This document shows, in pieces, positions 16,554 through 25,058 of a DNA stretch of 64,000 nucleotides; the first letter of the stretch is position 1; every line of letters starts with the position of its first letter. This DNA comes from SAR324 cluster bacterium (GTDB lineage: Bacteria > SAR324 > NAC60-12), in assembly GCA_028281495.1 (NCBI GenBank), contig JANQJU010000098.1:186001-250000 (forward strand), in the 5' to 3' direction. Both the position numbers and the translations under genes were made by a program. The notes below the pieces were generated by a model. It had not been told where the DNA came from. It did not search any database and was given only the letters and a program-made list of their open reading frames with translations.

Positions 16554-17117
16554 CTAAGAGGCGGCTGGGAAATCTTTCCGTTTGATTTTAGCACGGCGGC
16601 CATTGGGATGGTGGAACACAAGGCCTTCGGCAAGATGTGAGGGGGAATACTTACTCTCCAATTTGGCCAAGGCTTGAGACAATCCGTCGTACGTGCGCGG
16701 AATCTCATCGTACGCGGGAACTTCCAGATTGAATGGGACACAAAGATGTTGCTCTAATCCCAACGGATTGCCCTGAATCTTCGGACCTAAAGCCTCACAG
16801 GAATGTTCTCCATCGGGCCAGTGGGTGAAATCTGTATTGTGTACTGCTTCGAATAGCCATCGGTCGGCTTGTCCGTGTTCGTCGGCATCCACGTACCATC
16901 CATCCACAATACCTTTTTGTTTTTGAACTTTTGTGGGGTTGCGCCGTTTCTCCACCCGGACACACTGTTCGGCTCGGAGGGTGAGTCGCACATTGGTACC
17001 GTCCAACTTTTCTGTTGCGATGCCTTCTCCGGCAAAGACCCATTCACACCCTTCGCGAACGTGGTCAATCACTTTGAAATTCGCTCCCCGATCAAAAATC
17101 GTTGGTATCTTTTCCAT
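16554..17117 (-). CDS. RNA ligase family protein (ATP-dependent nucleotidyltransferase)
   Basis: A 187-residue protein carrying the covalent nucleotidyltransferase motifs in order: motif I E-K-L-D-G-T-N at 36-42 with the AMP-accepting Lys37; a motif III-like segment C-E-A-L-G-P-K-I-Q-G at 107-116; motif IV E-G-L-V-F-H at 164-169; and motif V A-K-I-K-R-K-D-F at 176-183. The protein is close to a minimal ligase core without a C-terminal OB or helical domain, in the size range of the small bacterial and phage RNA ligase group annotated DUF5565. It would seal RNA ends, as in RNA repair. No kinase-phosphatase partner is adjacent. It stands alone at the edge of the CRISPR and toxin island, and its start is preceded by AAAGGA. 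Confidence 0.8.
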   Translation of the reverse strand: MEKIPTIFDRGANFKVIDHVREGCEWVFAGEGIATEKLDGTNVRLTLRAEQCVRVEKRRNPTKVQKQKGIVDGWYVDADEHGQADRWLFEAVHNTDFTHWPDGEHSCEALGPKIQGNPLGLEQHLCVPFNLEVPAYDEIPRTYDGLSQALAKLESKYSPSHLAEGLVFHHPNGRRAKIKRKDFPAAS

Positions 17118-17139
17118 AATGCCGATTTCCTTTCTGAAT

Positions 17140-17285
17140 GATTGGATGTCGTGTGCTCACTTCGTCTCTAGCATTGGATCCACATTATTATATTTTCCCG
17201 TCCACATTATTATAGTTTCCGGTTTCATGATTGGCTGTTGAGTACTCACTTTGCTTCTAGTAGTTTATCCACACTATACTTCCCG
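17140..17285. repeat. Decaying partial duplications of the doxX 3' end
   Basis: The block GATTGG...CTCACTT...TCTAG...ATCCACA...TTCCCG occurs at 17140-17200 and, diverged, at 17229-17285, where it encodes the last codons of the DoxX gene. Within the first copy, CCACATTATTATA is itself repeated (17180 and 17202). A further GGTTTC-TGATTGG similarity recurs 64 bp on. These look like successive tandem duplications that have diverged. Confidence 0.5.
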
Positions 17286-17686
17286 GTTTCGTGGTTGGTG
17301 AGATGGAAGCAGACCCCCAACAAACAGAGGTTTTTGACGAAGTTGCTGCGTTGGTAGACATCCCATAGCCAATGCCACTGTTCAGGCAGTTCGGCAGGGA
17401 TGTTGAGCAACGCGGGTGCGTGCACCAAGAGGGTGACAACAATCAAGAATGCTCCCAAAATCGTGGCCCCCAACTGGGATTTATAACCCAGCATGACAGA
17501 AAACCCGCCTGCCAGCAAAACGAGTCCGGCAACGATGGAAAGGAGGCGTTGGAAAGGAAGCCACGCGGGCATCATGCTGCGGATGAGTTCATCGGCAAAT
17601 AAGTGTTCGGCTCCCAGTCCAAGGAAGATCAAGCTGAACAAGAGTCTGAATCCTAAGTCGGTCCAATCGTAGTCAATTTTTAGCAT
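17246..17686 (-). CDS. DoxX-family membrane protein
   Basis: A 146-residue protein with four hydrophobic segments (about residues 10-28, 45-65, 72-90 and 112-130), the size and layout of the DoxX family. The stretch L-L-F-S-L-I-F-L-G-L-G-A-E-H-L-F is the usual first membrane helix. DoxX proteins are quinone-linked or redox-associated membrane proteins of mostly unproven function. Its start overlaps the end of the SDR gene upstream by 14 bases in another frame, so the two are almost certainly translated from one message. Partial copies of its 3' end lie just downstream. Confidence 0.8.
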   Translation of the reverse strand: MLKIDYDWTDLGFRLLFSLIFLGLGAEHLFADELIRSMMPAWLPFQRLLSIVAGLVLLAGGFSVMLGYKSQLGATILGAFLIVVTLLVHAPALLNIPAELPEQWHWLWDVYQRSNFVKNLCLLGVCFHLTNHETGKYSVDKLLEAK

Positions 17687-18569
17687 CAGGTACCCATTTT
17701 TTGAGGTGAGGAAGGCTGCGATACAAGATCGCGTGATACCAATGGCGAGGTATCAATCGACGCAAAAAATAAAAAAACCAAGCATCCAGCGTGGCTGGTA
17801 CACGCAATCGCGGGCATTCCTGATTCATCACCCGCAAGATCGTAGACGCAACATTTTCCGAACGAGACAGGGAATGGGTCATCATCTGTTCAATGAATCG
17901 GCTCATGTGGTGATAATAAGCATAGTAGTCGTTCGAAGAATCCTGCACCGCCTGTTGACTAGGTTTGGTGAAAAAAACTTTGCGAAATCCATCGGAGTTG
18001 ATGAATCCGGGCTCAATGAGCGAGACACGGATACCCCACGGTCGGGCTTCATACCATAAGGCTTCGGAGGCCCCTTCCAAAGCGAATTTGGCGGCGCTGT
18101 AAATCCCCATCGTCGGCATCGCCATCATGCCCCCCACGGACGACACATTGATGATATGACCGCCTCGAAGTTCCCGCATGCGGGGTAACACCAAGCGGGT
18201 CAATTGCATCGGTCCAAAGTAGTTGATGGCAAATTGTTCTTGTTCACTTTGGGGGTCGACATGTTCGGTGACGGAACGATAACTCACGCCCGCATTATTG
18301 ACCAGCACATCAATCCGGCCCCATTGATCATACACTTGTTGCACCACGGTTTCTTGTTGGGCGGGTACCGTCACATCCAGAGGATAAATCAAGAGTCGTT
18401 CGCCAGGCACAATTCCTTCAGATGCAAAACGTGGAAGTGAAGATTCACGCGCCGTGGCGACGGTGCGAAAGCCGGCCTCAATCAATTGACGAATCAAAGA
18501 TAAACCGATGCCGGTGCTGGCCCCGGTCACTAAAACCACACGAGAATGACTTGGCTGCATAGAATTCAT
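17673..18569 (-). CDS. Short-chain dehydrogenase/reductase (SDR)
   Basis: From ATG 18569 the protein has 298 residues; an in-frame extension to TTG 18686 only adds translated tandem repeats. The classical SDR elements are all present: the nucleotide-binding T-G-A-S-T-G-I-G at 15-22, N-N-A-G at 91-94, catalytic Ser143/144 in N-V-S-S, and Y-S-A-A-K with Tyr157 and Lys161. It is an NAD(P)H-dependent oxidoreductase of unknown substrate. The long C-terminal part with a hydrophobic stretch before the end (W-F-F-Y-F-L-R-R-L-I-P) resembles SDRs acting on lipid or steroid-like substrates. It forms an operon with the downstream DoxX gene (14-base overlap). Confidence 0.9.
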   Translation of the reverse strand: MNSMQPSHSRVVLVTGASTGIGLSLIRQLIEAGFRTVATARESSLPRFASEGIVPGERLLIYPLDVTVPAQQETVVQQVYDQWGRIDVLVNNAGVSYRSVTEHVDPQSEQEQFAINYFGPMQLTRLVLPRMRELRGGHIINVSSVGGMMAMPTMGIYSAAKFALEGASEALWYEARPWGIRVSLIEPGFINSDGFRKVFFTKPSQQAVQDSSNDYYAYYHHMSRFIEQMMTHSLSRSENVASTILRVMNQECPRLRVPATLDAWFFYFLRRLIPRHWYHAILYRSLPHLKKWVPDAKN

Positions 18570-18630
18570 AAGGTTGATCGTTCCAGGGGTGTAACGGTCT
18601 TGGGAGAGATCCGACTGGGTGGACAAGAAA

Positions 18631-18700
18631 CAAATCAAGCTGCGAGATACTGAACAAATCAAGCTGCGAGATACTGAACAAATCAAGCTGCGAGATACTG
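18631..18700. repeat. 24-bp tandem repeat, 2.9 copies
   Basis: Copies at 18631-18654, 18655-18678 and 18679-18700 are identical, built on CAAATCAAGCTGCGAGATAC. They lie in the 415-base gap between the divergent SDR gene and the gene at 18985, which otherwise shows no gene. Because the period is a multiple of three, the minus strand reads through them as a repeating peptide, which I do not consider real. Confidence 0.9.
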
Positions 18701-18984
18701 TCTGAGTAGTTGTAGCGGATGTTGGCTATGAATTTCTACCCAATTTCCGCAAATCGCTGGAGCTGTTGAAACGTCGCAGCTTGATTCTGAGTGAATCTGG
18801 CACCCATTTGGCATCAGACAAAGCAACCCGTACAGAACCGGTTAAAGTTTTGACTAAGCCCAGAGGCTTGAGTATCCTGGGATAATCAACACAAAAAGGG
18901 GGGAGGCCACGCCGTTACCGGTGTTGAGGGGCATACCGAGGCAAACAGCGGGACGGTGGATGAGGTTCCTAAAGGGTTCCGAAC

Positions 18985-20505
18985 ATGAAAAGTAAGCTAC
19001 GATTGAAGACGCAGGTCATGGTGCTGGTAGCAGGAGGGTTGGCACTGATGATCGGTATTGGAATATTGATCCAACCCATAGTATGGCGTCTGATTGCTGG
19101 GGCGGCCGTCTTTGTCCTGAGCATGATGGGGGTGCATTACTTGTTGCGCCCGCTTCAGGAGTTGGGGGAAGAGGTTTCCAAAATCAAACCTTCCGATGAA
19201 TCTCCCCGCAATCGTGTGGAGCAAATCCAACTTGATCAATTCCAGCCATTCAGTCGTGAGGTGGAAATTTTACGGGTCTCTTTTCTCCAGATGAAAGACT
19301 TTCTGATTTCCAGTTGGATGGAACTCGCGGCCACTTCACACGAACTGGAAGAAGCTCGCACCACGTTGTCCGAACGAGCCACGCTGATGGAAGAACAATT
19401 TCATGAGCAAGTCCATGAATTGTCCGAAACTCGTGGGGAATTGAAACAAGCTCGTCAAGACTTGGTCGATTTACGAGACGATCTTCAGGAAGCGAAACGC
19501 CAAATGGCCATTGTCCGGGCCACGCACAGTCGCCAGCAAGAATTGAATCCACCTCGGCCTTCGGGGGCGGGAAAACGCATCTTGCTCGCTGAAAGTGACC
19601 GCAAACGTCGTGTGCTCACCAAGATGGCACTCAAAGGGACCGGGGCGGAATTGGAATTGGCTCCCACCCCGGAAAAGGCACAAGAGTTGTTGAATTCCAA
19701 TCCCTATGACGTGTTGTGTGTGGATACAGAGTGGGTCGACCTAGCGGATTTTGGAGCATCGAAACAGCCTGATATGCATTCGGTCTTGTTGACCTCTAGC
19801 GATTTCCCCGAATCGCTGCCCATCATGATTCAACATTCGATGTTGTCTCATGTCGTCGCACGCCATGAAGAAGATGCCATTTGTGCCCAAAAGGACCTAC
19901 TCACCACGGTGGGAAAGATCATCTCGGTGGATCGCTTTGGGATCGAAAAGTATTTGAGTTGGGGAACCGAAGTGAAGGAACAGGCCATCCTTTCCAGCAT
20001 GGGACGGGGTGAGTTGGTGCATGGCATGGAAGACTATCTCAAAAACATTGGGATTCGTCGCAATGTGTTGAGCAAGTGCGCCCTCGTTGCAGAAGAATTG
20101 CTCATGAATGCCATTTATGATGCTCCCGTGGATGATCACGGGAAACCTCTCTACAACCATTTGCCGCGTTCCGTCGGAGTGGAATTGGCCCCCACGCATC
20201 GCGGTCGTTTTCGCTATGCGTGTGATGGGCACTTCTTGGGAATTTCGGCAGAAGATCCGTTTGGAGCCTTTCACCGCAAGACAGTACTCAGCTATCTGGA
20301 ACATGGTTTTGCGGGGAATACCGATGTGATTCATCCTGATAAAGGCGGGGCAGGACTCGGCATGTATCAGGTCATGGAAACGGCGGATACCTTGATCATC
20401 AACGTAAAACCCAGAGTCCGCACCGAAGTAATCGCCCTCTTCAACGTCAGTCCTCAGAAACCCAAAGGTGGCAAGCGCCGCTCCTTCCACTATTTCTACG
20501 GTTGA
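18985..20505 (+). CDS. Membrane-bound signalling protein with degenerate receiver and GHKL ATPase-like domain
   Basis: A 506-residue protein. Two hydrophobic segments (about 10-28 and 32-50) anchor it, followed by a short HAMP-like linker and a coiled coil (about 105-180). Residues about 195-315 start with K-R-I-L-L-A-E-S-D and look like a receiver domain (D-V-L-C-V-D-T-E-W) of doubtful phosphorylation. Residues about 330-500 contain E-E-L-L-M-N-A and G-G-A-G-L-G-M-Y, the N-box and G2 box of GHKL ATPases of the anti-sigma (RsbW/SpoIIAB) kind. No conserved phosphorylatable His is apparent. It may be a serine kinase or nucleotide-switched regulator. It precedes the CitA-like kinase by 134 bases in the same direction. 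I know no named family with this order. Confidence 0.6.
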   Translation: MKSKLRLKTQVMVLVAGGLALMIGIGILIQPIVWRLIAGAAVFVLSMMGVHYLLRPLQELGEEVSKIKPSDESPRNRVEQIQLDQFQPFSREVEILRVSFLQMKDFLISSWMELAATSHELEEARTTLSERATLMEEQFHEQVHELSETRGELKQARQDLVDLRDDLQEAKRQMAIVRATHSRQQELNPPRPSGAGKRILLAESDRKRRVLTKMALKGTGAELELAPTPEKAQELLNSNPYDVLCVDTEWVDLADFGASKQPDMHSVLLTSSDFPESLPIMIQHSMLSHVVARHEEDAICAQKDLLTTVGKIISVDRFGIEKYLSWGTEVKEQAILSSMGRGELVHGMEDYLKNIGIRRNVLSKCALVAEELLMNAIYDAPVDDHGKPLYNHLPRSVGVELAPTHRGRFRYACDGHFLGISAEDPFGAFHRKTVLSYLEHGFAGNTDVIHPDKGGAGLGMYQVMETADTLIINVKPRVRTEVIALFNVSPQKPKGGKRRSFHYFYG

Positions 20506-20541
20506 TTGCTTTTCTTCCCTGAACTTAGCTACGTTGAGTAA

Positions 20542-20609
20542 TTGGCTTTCCTAGCCAACAACGAGAGCACTTGGCTTTCCTGTCAATGAGGGGGGCACTT
20601 GGCTTTCCT
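20542..20609. repeat. Three short spaced repeats upstream of the sensor kinase
   Basis: TTGGCTTTCCT occurs at 20542-20552, 20571-20581 and 20599-20609, spaced 29 and 28 bp. The flanks (CACTTGGCTTTCCTG in two copies) are partly shared. They fill the gap before the kinase gene at 20640 and may be a decayed tandem duplication or a set of binding sites. Confidence 0.6.
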
Positions 20610-20639
20610 GACAGTGGCAATCTGTGTTCGGAGAGATTC

Positions 20640-22517
20640 ATGTTACGATTCAGCGTTAGTGTGCGATTGATGGTGGGATACGCCATTGTGATGGGATCCT
20701 TGATCTTGATCTCGATCTACAACTACCGCGTGTTTTCCGAAGTCTTGGAAGGGAAAGAATCCATTCGGAATTACAATGCCATTTTGCTCACTTCTAATTT
20801 GATCGAACGAGAACTCTTGCAAGCGAGGCTCAGTGAATCCAATTTTTTGAGGAGCAACAACCCCCATGATGCCGACAAGGTACGCATTCATATTCAGCAA
20901 TTGCTGGAAGCGGGTCAGAATTTGCTTCAAACGGTGAAATTGTTAAGAGAGCAACAGCATTATCTGGATCTGGTGGTGGCCTTGGTGGAAGGGGCAGAAG
21001 ATTACGTCCTGAGTTTTTCGGAGATGGAAAGTTCTTTGTTGCAACGTGGCTTGGATGAACAGTCGGGAATGCTAGGGCGGTTGAAGGAAAAACAGGCATC
21101 AATGCAACCTCAGGTTTCGGAGTTGAGCTTTTACCAGATCCGAACGTTGGAGCAGGACTACCGATTCAATTACTTGAACGTGGACAGTCCGCAGTATTTC
21201 CAGCGCATGCAAGCGATGGTGCAATCCACGGCCGTTCGTCCTTTTCCTGAAACGTTGCAGTATCTAGAGCTTTTTCGTGAGCTGACGGTGGTTGATCAAG
21301 AAATCAAAGATCGGCTTCGTTCATTGCAACAAGCATCCAATGTGATCGAGCTGTATGTGAAAGCGAATTTGCAATCGGCTCAACAGACATTGGATCAGCA
21401 AGCGGTCATTGACGAGCGCCAAGTGAGTCAGCAAAATCTTTCTCTTATTGTGCTCAGCTTGACCTTAATGGTGCTGGGAGCGATTTCGCTACTCTTCATG
21501 GGATGGGAATCGTTGGAATTGTCCAAGGCGTTTCAGGAGCAATCGGCAATTTTGGAAGCGATTTCTGATGGCTTAGTAGCAGTAAATCGAGAAGGCATCA
21601 TTAAAATCATAAACCGGCAAGCCCGTTCGATCTTAGGGCTGCCCGACAATCAACAAGGCAAAGACATTCGGGACGTGATCCCCAACACGCAATTGTTTCA
21701 AGTGATGGAATCGGGAGAAGCTGAATATCGTCAGGAATTGAAAATCAACAAAGTGGTCATTGTGACGACACGTGTTCCGGTGCAGTTGGGTGGAAAGATT
21801 GTAGGAGGAGTGGCGTGTTTCCAGAAAAAATCAGACCTCTCGCATTTGGCCGAACAGTTGACCCAAGTGAAATTGTTCATTGAAGCCTTGCGGACCCACA
21901 ATCACGAATTTCAAAACAAACTGCATACGATCCAAGGCATGGTCCAATTGGGGCAATATCAGGAGGTGATCGCTTATATTCAAGACCAACAAAATTCGCA
22001 TCAGCTGAAGGTGTCGCTGTACATGGATCGCATTCAAGATGCTGCCGTTTCATCCTTGTTATTAGGCAAGTTCAATCGTTGCAACGAGTTGGGAATTTCG
22101 ATGTTTCTGGAGGAAAATTCTCAGTTGGAGGTGATTCCGAGCCATCTCGATTTACATGCGATTATCAGCGTGTTGGGCAATCTGATTCAAAATGCAATGG
22201 ATGCTGTGGAGTCTCAACCCCTGGGAGAACGCAAAGTGAAAGTGATGGTGCGAGACAATCCCCAAGCCATTTATTTTTCTGTCACTGACAATGGCCCCGG
22301 CATCCCAAAAATCCATTCTGACAAAATCTTTCAGAAAGGTTTTTCCACCAAAACCTCCGCAGAAGAGGAACTGGGAATTCCAATGTTACCGTCAGAAAAT
22401 ATGGGATTGGGACTGTACATCACCAAAAATCATGTGGAAAATTTGGGTGGGAAGATTCAGTTCCGTACCGGAGAAGAAACTGTGTTTGAGGTGACCCTCC
22501 CCAAGGGAGACGCTTGA
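20640..22517 (+). CDS. CitA/DcuS-type sensor histidine kinase
   Basis: ATG 20640, preceded by GGAGAG, gives 625 residues; the longer frame reads through repeats. Order of parts: membrane helix about 9-28; a helical periplasmic sensing region about 30-260, not the usual PAS-type citrate sensor; second membrane helix about 265-288; cytoplasmic PAS domain about 300-410; dimerisation helix with T-H-N-H-E-F-Q-N-K-L-H (phosphoacceptor His422), the signature of the CitA/DcuS/DpiB group; and ATPase domain with N-L-I-Q-N-A-M-D-A, D-N-G-P-G-I-P and G-L-G-L. Such kinases sense external carboxylates and drive their uptake genes. The matching regulator follows by 31 bases, and a TRAP-TAXI transport set lies downstream. 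Confidence 0.92.
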   Translation: MLRFSVSVRLMVGYAIVMGSLILISIYNYRVFSEVLEGKESIRNYNAILLTSNLIERELLQARLSESNFLRSNNPHDADKVRIHIQQLLEAGQNLLQTVKLLREQQHYLDLVVALVEGAEDYVLSFSEMESSLLQRGLDEQSGMLGRLKEKQASMQPQVSELSFYQIRTLEQDYRFNYLNVDSPQYFQRMQAMVQSTAVRPFPETLQYLELFRELTVVDQEIKDRLRSLQQASNVIELYVKANLQSAQQTLDQQAVIDERQVSQQNLSLIVLSLTLMVLGAISLLFMGWESLELSKAFQEQSAILEAISDGLVAVNREGIIKIINRQARSILGLPDNQQGKDIRDVIPNTQLFQVMESGEAEYRQELKINKVVIVTTRVPVQLGGKIVGGVACFQKKSDLSHLAEQLTQVKLFIEALRTHNHEFQNKLHTIQGMVQLGQYQEVIAYIQDQQNSHQLKVSLYMDRIQDAAVSSLLLGKFNRCNELGISMFLEENSQLEVIPSHLDLHAIISVLGNLIQNAMDAVESQPLGERKVKVMVRDNPQAIYFSVTDNGPGIPKIHSDKIFQKGFSTKTSAEEELGIPMLPSENMGLGLYITKNHVENLGGKIQFRTGEETVFEVTLPKGDA

Positions 22518-22548
22518 GTTTTTATGAATCAACAGAGGAGTAACGATA

Positions 22549-23235
22549 ATGAGTGAGCAAGAAGTCATTCGGGTATTCATCGTTGAAGATGATTTCATGG
22601 TGGCTAAAGTCACACGAGAATTTACGGAAAAGGTTCCTGGTTTTGGAGTGGTTGGAGAAGCACGAACAGGTTTGGAAACGTTGGAATTTCTCAAGCACCA
22701 GACCGCTGAGTTGGTCATCATGGATGTGTATGTGCCTGACAAAGATGGCCTGGAGCTTCTGCGAGAATTCCGCAACCAACAGCATCCGCTTGATGTCATC
22801 ATGGTCACTGCTGCGAAAGAAATGGAGACCGTGCAGGAATGCTTACGGTTGGGGGTATTTGATTACATTTGTAAACCTTTTGGTTTCGAGCGATATCAGG
22901 CGTCGCTTCAACGCTATCAAAAGCGTTTGAGGGTCTATGATGAAATGGAAACATGCACTCAGCCTACCTTAGATGAATTGTTTGGAGCGGTGACGCTTTT
23001 GGGTTCCACTGAAACGTTGCCCAAAGGACTCCAACAGGAAACGCTCGAACACATCATCCGCCACTTGAAAGAAATTCCCTTTGCTCAAACCTGCGAAGAA
23101 ATCGCTCAAAAAACCTCGCTTTCAAAGGCCACCATTCAACGCTATCTGCGTTATTTGGTGGAAAACGATCAACTGCAAAAAGAATTGACCTACGGCACTC
23201 AAGGTCGTCCGGAACATAAATACTATTGGCGTTGA
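22549..23235 (+). CDS. CitB/DcuR-type response regulator
   Basis: A 228-residue two-domain regulator. The receiver has the acidic pair D14/D15 in I-V-E-D-D, the phosphoacceptor Asp59 in V-I-M-D-V, Thr87 and Lys109. The C-terminal half (about 135-228) is a winged helix-turn-helix (A-K-T-like K-T-S-L-S-K-A-T-I-Q-R-Y-L-R-Y-L) of the CitB/DcuR/DpiA family, not OmpR or NarL type. It has a strong ribosome-binding site (GAGGAG) and is the cognate partner of the kinase just upstream. By family analogy it activates transport genes for the sensed compound; the TAXI receptor gene begins 403 bases downstream. Confidence 0.93.
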   Translation: MSEQEVIRVFIVEDDFMVAKVTREFTEKVPGFGVVGEARTGLETLEFLKHQTAELVIMDVYVPDKDGLELLREFRNQQHPLDVIMVTAAKEMETVQECLRLGVFDYICKPFGFERYQASLQRYQKRLRVYDEMETCTQPTLDELFGAVTLLGSTETLPKGLQQETLEHIIRHLKEIPFAQTCEEIAQKTSLSKATIQRYLRYLVENDQLQKELTYGTQGRPEHKYYWR

Positions 23236-23300
23236 TTTATACTATTGGTTTTGATTGCTCCCTCCTGATAGCTCTCTCCTTGTAGAGCGAGTTTCCTCCC

Positions 23301-23408
23301 TTGTTATTTTCCCTAAGCATGTTGCGAGTTCTCTCCTTGTTATTTTCCCTAAGCATGTTGCGAGTTCTCTCCTTGTCATTTTTCCCCAGCAGGGTGCGGG
23401 TTGACGTC
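23301..23408. repeat. 36-bp tandem repeat, three copies
   Basis: Copies begin at 23301, 23337 and 23373 and are built on TTGTTATTTTCCCTAAGCAT followed by GTTGCGAG; the first two are nearly identical and the third is diverged. A weaker fourth similarity precedes them. They occupy the 403-base gap between the response regulator and the TAXI receptor gene, which shows no gene. The rest of the gap is AT-rich and may hold the transporter promoter. Confidence 0.85.
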
Positions 23409-23638
23409 TGTATGAATTATCTCAAATGCGGCATGGATGGCCCCTGCCATGATTTTTATGATTTTAATTAGAAAAAAGTTTTCAAAGTCTCATAAAAATT
23501 AAAACTATTTAAAAGAGGCCAATATTCTCGTTTGAGGCAAAGTGTGGTTGGATGATCTCGTGTTCGCGGCACATCAGTTTTGGGTAAATGAGATTCAATT
23601 TTTGGGTAAATGATTCAGTTCTTCTTTGAGGAGGGAAT

Positions 23639-24640
23639 ATGAGGTTACGAGCAATTACGATCTTTATCGTCACAATTTTCATTTCAGCAAATACTTTGTG
23701 GGCTGCGAGAACCGATCTCGTGTTAGCAACCGCATCGACGGGTGGAACGTACTATCCGGTGGGTGTGGCATTGGCTACGTTGACGAGCATCAAGTTGGCC
23801 AAATCCGATCAAATCACGATGAATGCCATCACGTCGGCAGGTTCGGGAGAAAACATTGAATTGCTAAAGAGCGGTGAGGCCCAGATGGCTATTTTACAGG
23901 GCTTATTTGGATCTATGGCTTGGCAAGGATTAGGACGTTACGATGGGAAAAAGCAGGAACATCTGCGCTCCATCACCATGCTTTGGGAAAACGTGGAGCA
24001 TTTCACAGTGCATGCGGAGTATGCCCCCACCGGCAACATTGAGGACTTGAAACAATTCAAAAAAGCTAAGTTTTCGATAGGAAGTCGGAACTCGGGTTCC
24101 CGTGTTTCTGCCGAAACCATTTTACAAGAATTAGGAATTGATCCCGCAGCAAATTTTTCGATTGAATACTTGAGCTACACCCCATCTTCCACGGCAATGC
24201 AGGATGGCCGCATCCGTGGGATGAATACTCCAGCAGGTCCCCCCGTGAGTGCAGTCACCCAAGCGTTTGCTCGGATGGGCGGGGATTTGCGGGTATTGCA
24301 GTTCACCGATGAACAGATCCAAACCGTCAATCAAACGTATCCCGTATGGAGTCGTTACACGGTTCCAGCCTCGACCTATCCAGGGCAGTCAAAAGCCATT
24401 CAAACCATCGCACAACCGAACTTTTTGGCCATTCATCCTGATGTGGATGAAGAAGTTGTCTACAAACTCACCAAAACAATCTACGAAAACCTCCTCTTCT
24501 TGCATGGTATCCACAAAGCCACACGTGCCATGAAATTGGAACGTGCCATTGTGGGCCTACCGGTGCCCCTGCATCCTGGAGCCGCTCGATATTACGAAGA
24601 GAAAGGCATTGTCATTCCGTCTGCTCTTGTTGCCAATTGA
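23639..24640 (+). CDS. TAXI-family TRAP transporter solute-binding protein
   Basis: A 333-residue periplasmic protein with a clear signal peptide (cleavage near A-N-T-L-W-A, residue 22). The mature N-terminus T-D-L-V-L-A-T-A-S-T-G-G-T-Y-Y-P-V-G is the diagnostic start of the TAXI receptors, followed by S-A-G-S-G-E-N-I-E-L-L and A-x-L-Q-G-L segments. Such receptors capture small carboxylates or amino acids for a TRAP permease. The ATG follows GAGGAGGGAAT, almost the same leader as the chemoreceptor and permease genes downstream. The fused TRAP permease lies at 26657, after a chemoreceptor gene. Together with the CitA-type pair they form one sensing and uptake unit. Confidence 0.93.
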   Translation: MRLRAITIFIVTIFISANTLWAARTDLVLATASTGGTYYPVGVALATLTSIKLAKSDQITMNAITSAGSGENIELLKSGEAQMAILQGLFGSMAWQGLGRYDGKKQEHLRSITMLWENVEHFTVHAEYAPTGNIEDLKQFKKAKFSIGSRNSGSRVSAETILQELGIDPAANFSIEYLSYTPSSTAMQDGRIRGMNTPAGPPVSAVTQAFARMGGDLRVLQFTDEQIQTVNQTYPVWSRYTVPASTYPGQSKAIQTIAQPNFLAIHPDVDEEVVYKLTKTIYENLLFLHGIHKATRAMKLERAIVGLPVPLHPGAARYYEEKGIVIPSALVAN

Positions 24641-24678
24641 TCCGCCTCCTCCTCGGTTTCAATACAAGAAGGTAGCGA

Positions 24679-24720
24679 AGTGATGCACTTTGAGTGATGC
24701 ACTTTGAGTGATGCACTTTG
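24679..24720. repeat. 14-bp tandem repeat, three exact copies
   Basis: AGTGATGCACTTTG is repeated at 24679-24692, 24693-24706 and 24707-24720, shortly after the TAXI gene and before the hairpin at 24746. Confidence 0.95.
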
Positions 24721-24745
24721 ATAGTCTTGGTATTGAAACGGGTTG

Positions 24746-24779
24746 GCAGTAAGGCCGGGCAGACCACCGGTCTTACTGC
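24746..24779 (+). terminator. Hairpin after the TAXI receptor gene
   Basis: GCAGTAAGGCCGG pairs with CCGGTCTTACTGC over 13 positions (one G-T pair) with an eight-base loop. No T-run follows, so it may be a rho-independent terminator of weak type or an mRNA-stabilising 3' end. Differential stability would let the receptor be made in excess over the downstream permease, as is common for binding-protein-dependent transporters. Confidence 0.55.
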
Positions 24780-24896
24780 GCTGCACTATGGGGAGAGATG
24801 GAGTATCGCACAGGTCATGAAGACGAAGATCTACGCGAAGAATCGATTTAAAATATAGAAAATAAGTGTCAGTCCACGCGATTTTCGATCCAAAAT

Positions 24897-25002
24897 ACAG
24901 GTCCCAACAGAGGCTTCAACACAGGTCTCAACAGAGGCTTCAACACAGGTCTCAACAGAGGCTTCAACACAGGTCCCAACAGAGGTTTCAACACAGGTCC
25001 CA
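24897..25002. repeat. 24-bp tandem repeat, 4.4 copies
   Basis: Units begin at 24897, 24921, 24945, 24969 and 24993 (partial), built on ACAGGTCYCAACAGAGGYTT plus CAAC, with only C/T changes between copies. They fill much of the 418-base gap between the TAXI and chemoreceptor genes and end 56 bp before the chemoreceptor start. Confidence 0.95.
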
Positions 25003-25058
25003 TTTGATGGAGGGAGCGTTCGGTCTGACAAGATCGATTTCATGAAAGAGGGGGGAAT

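Noticed and set aside
18478..18686. N-terminal extension of the SDR gene and another frame in the same place
   Set aside because: Both mainly translate the 24-bp repeat; the SDR fold begins correctly at ATG 18569.
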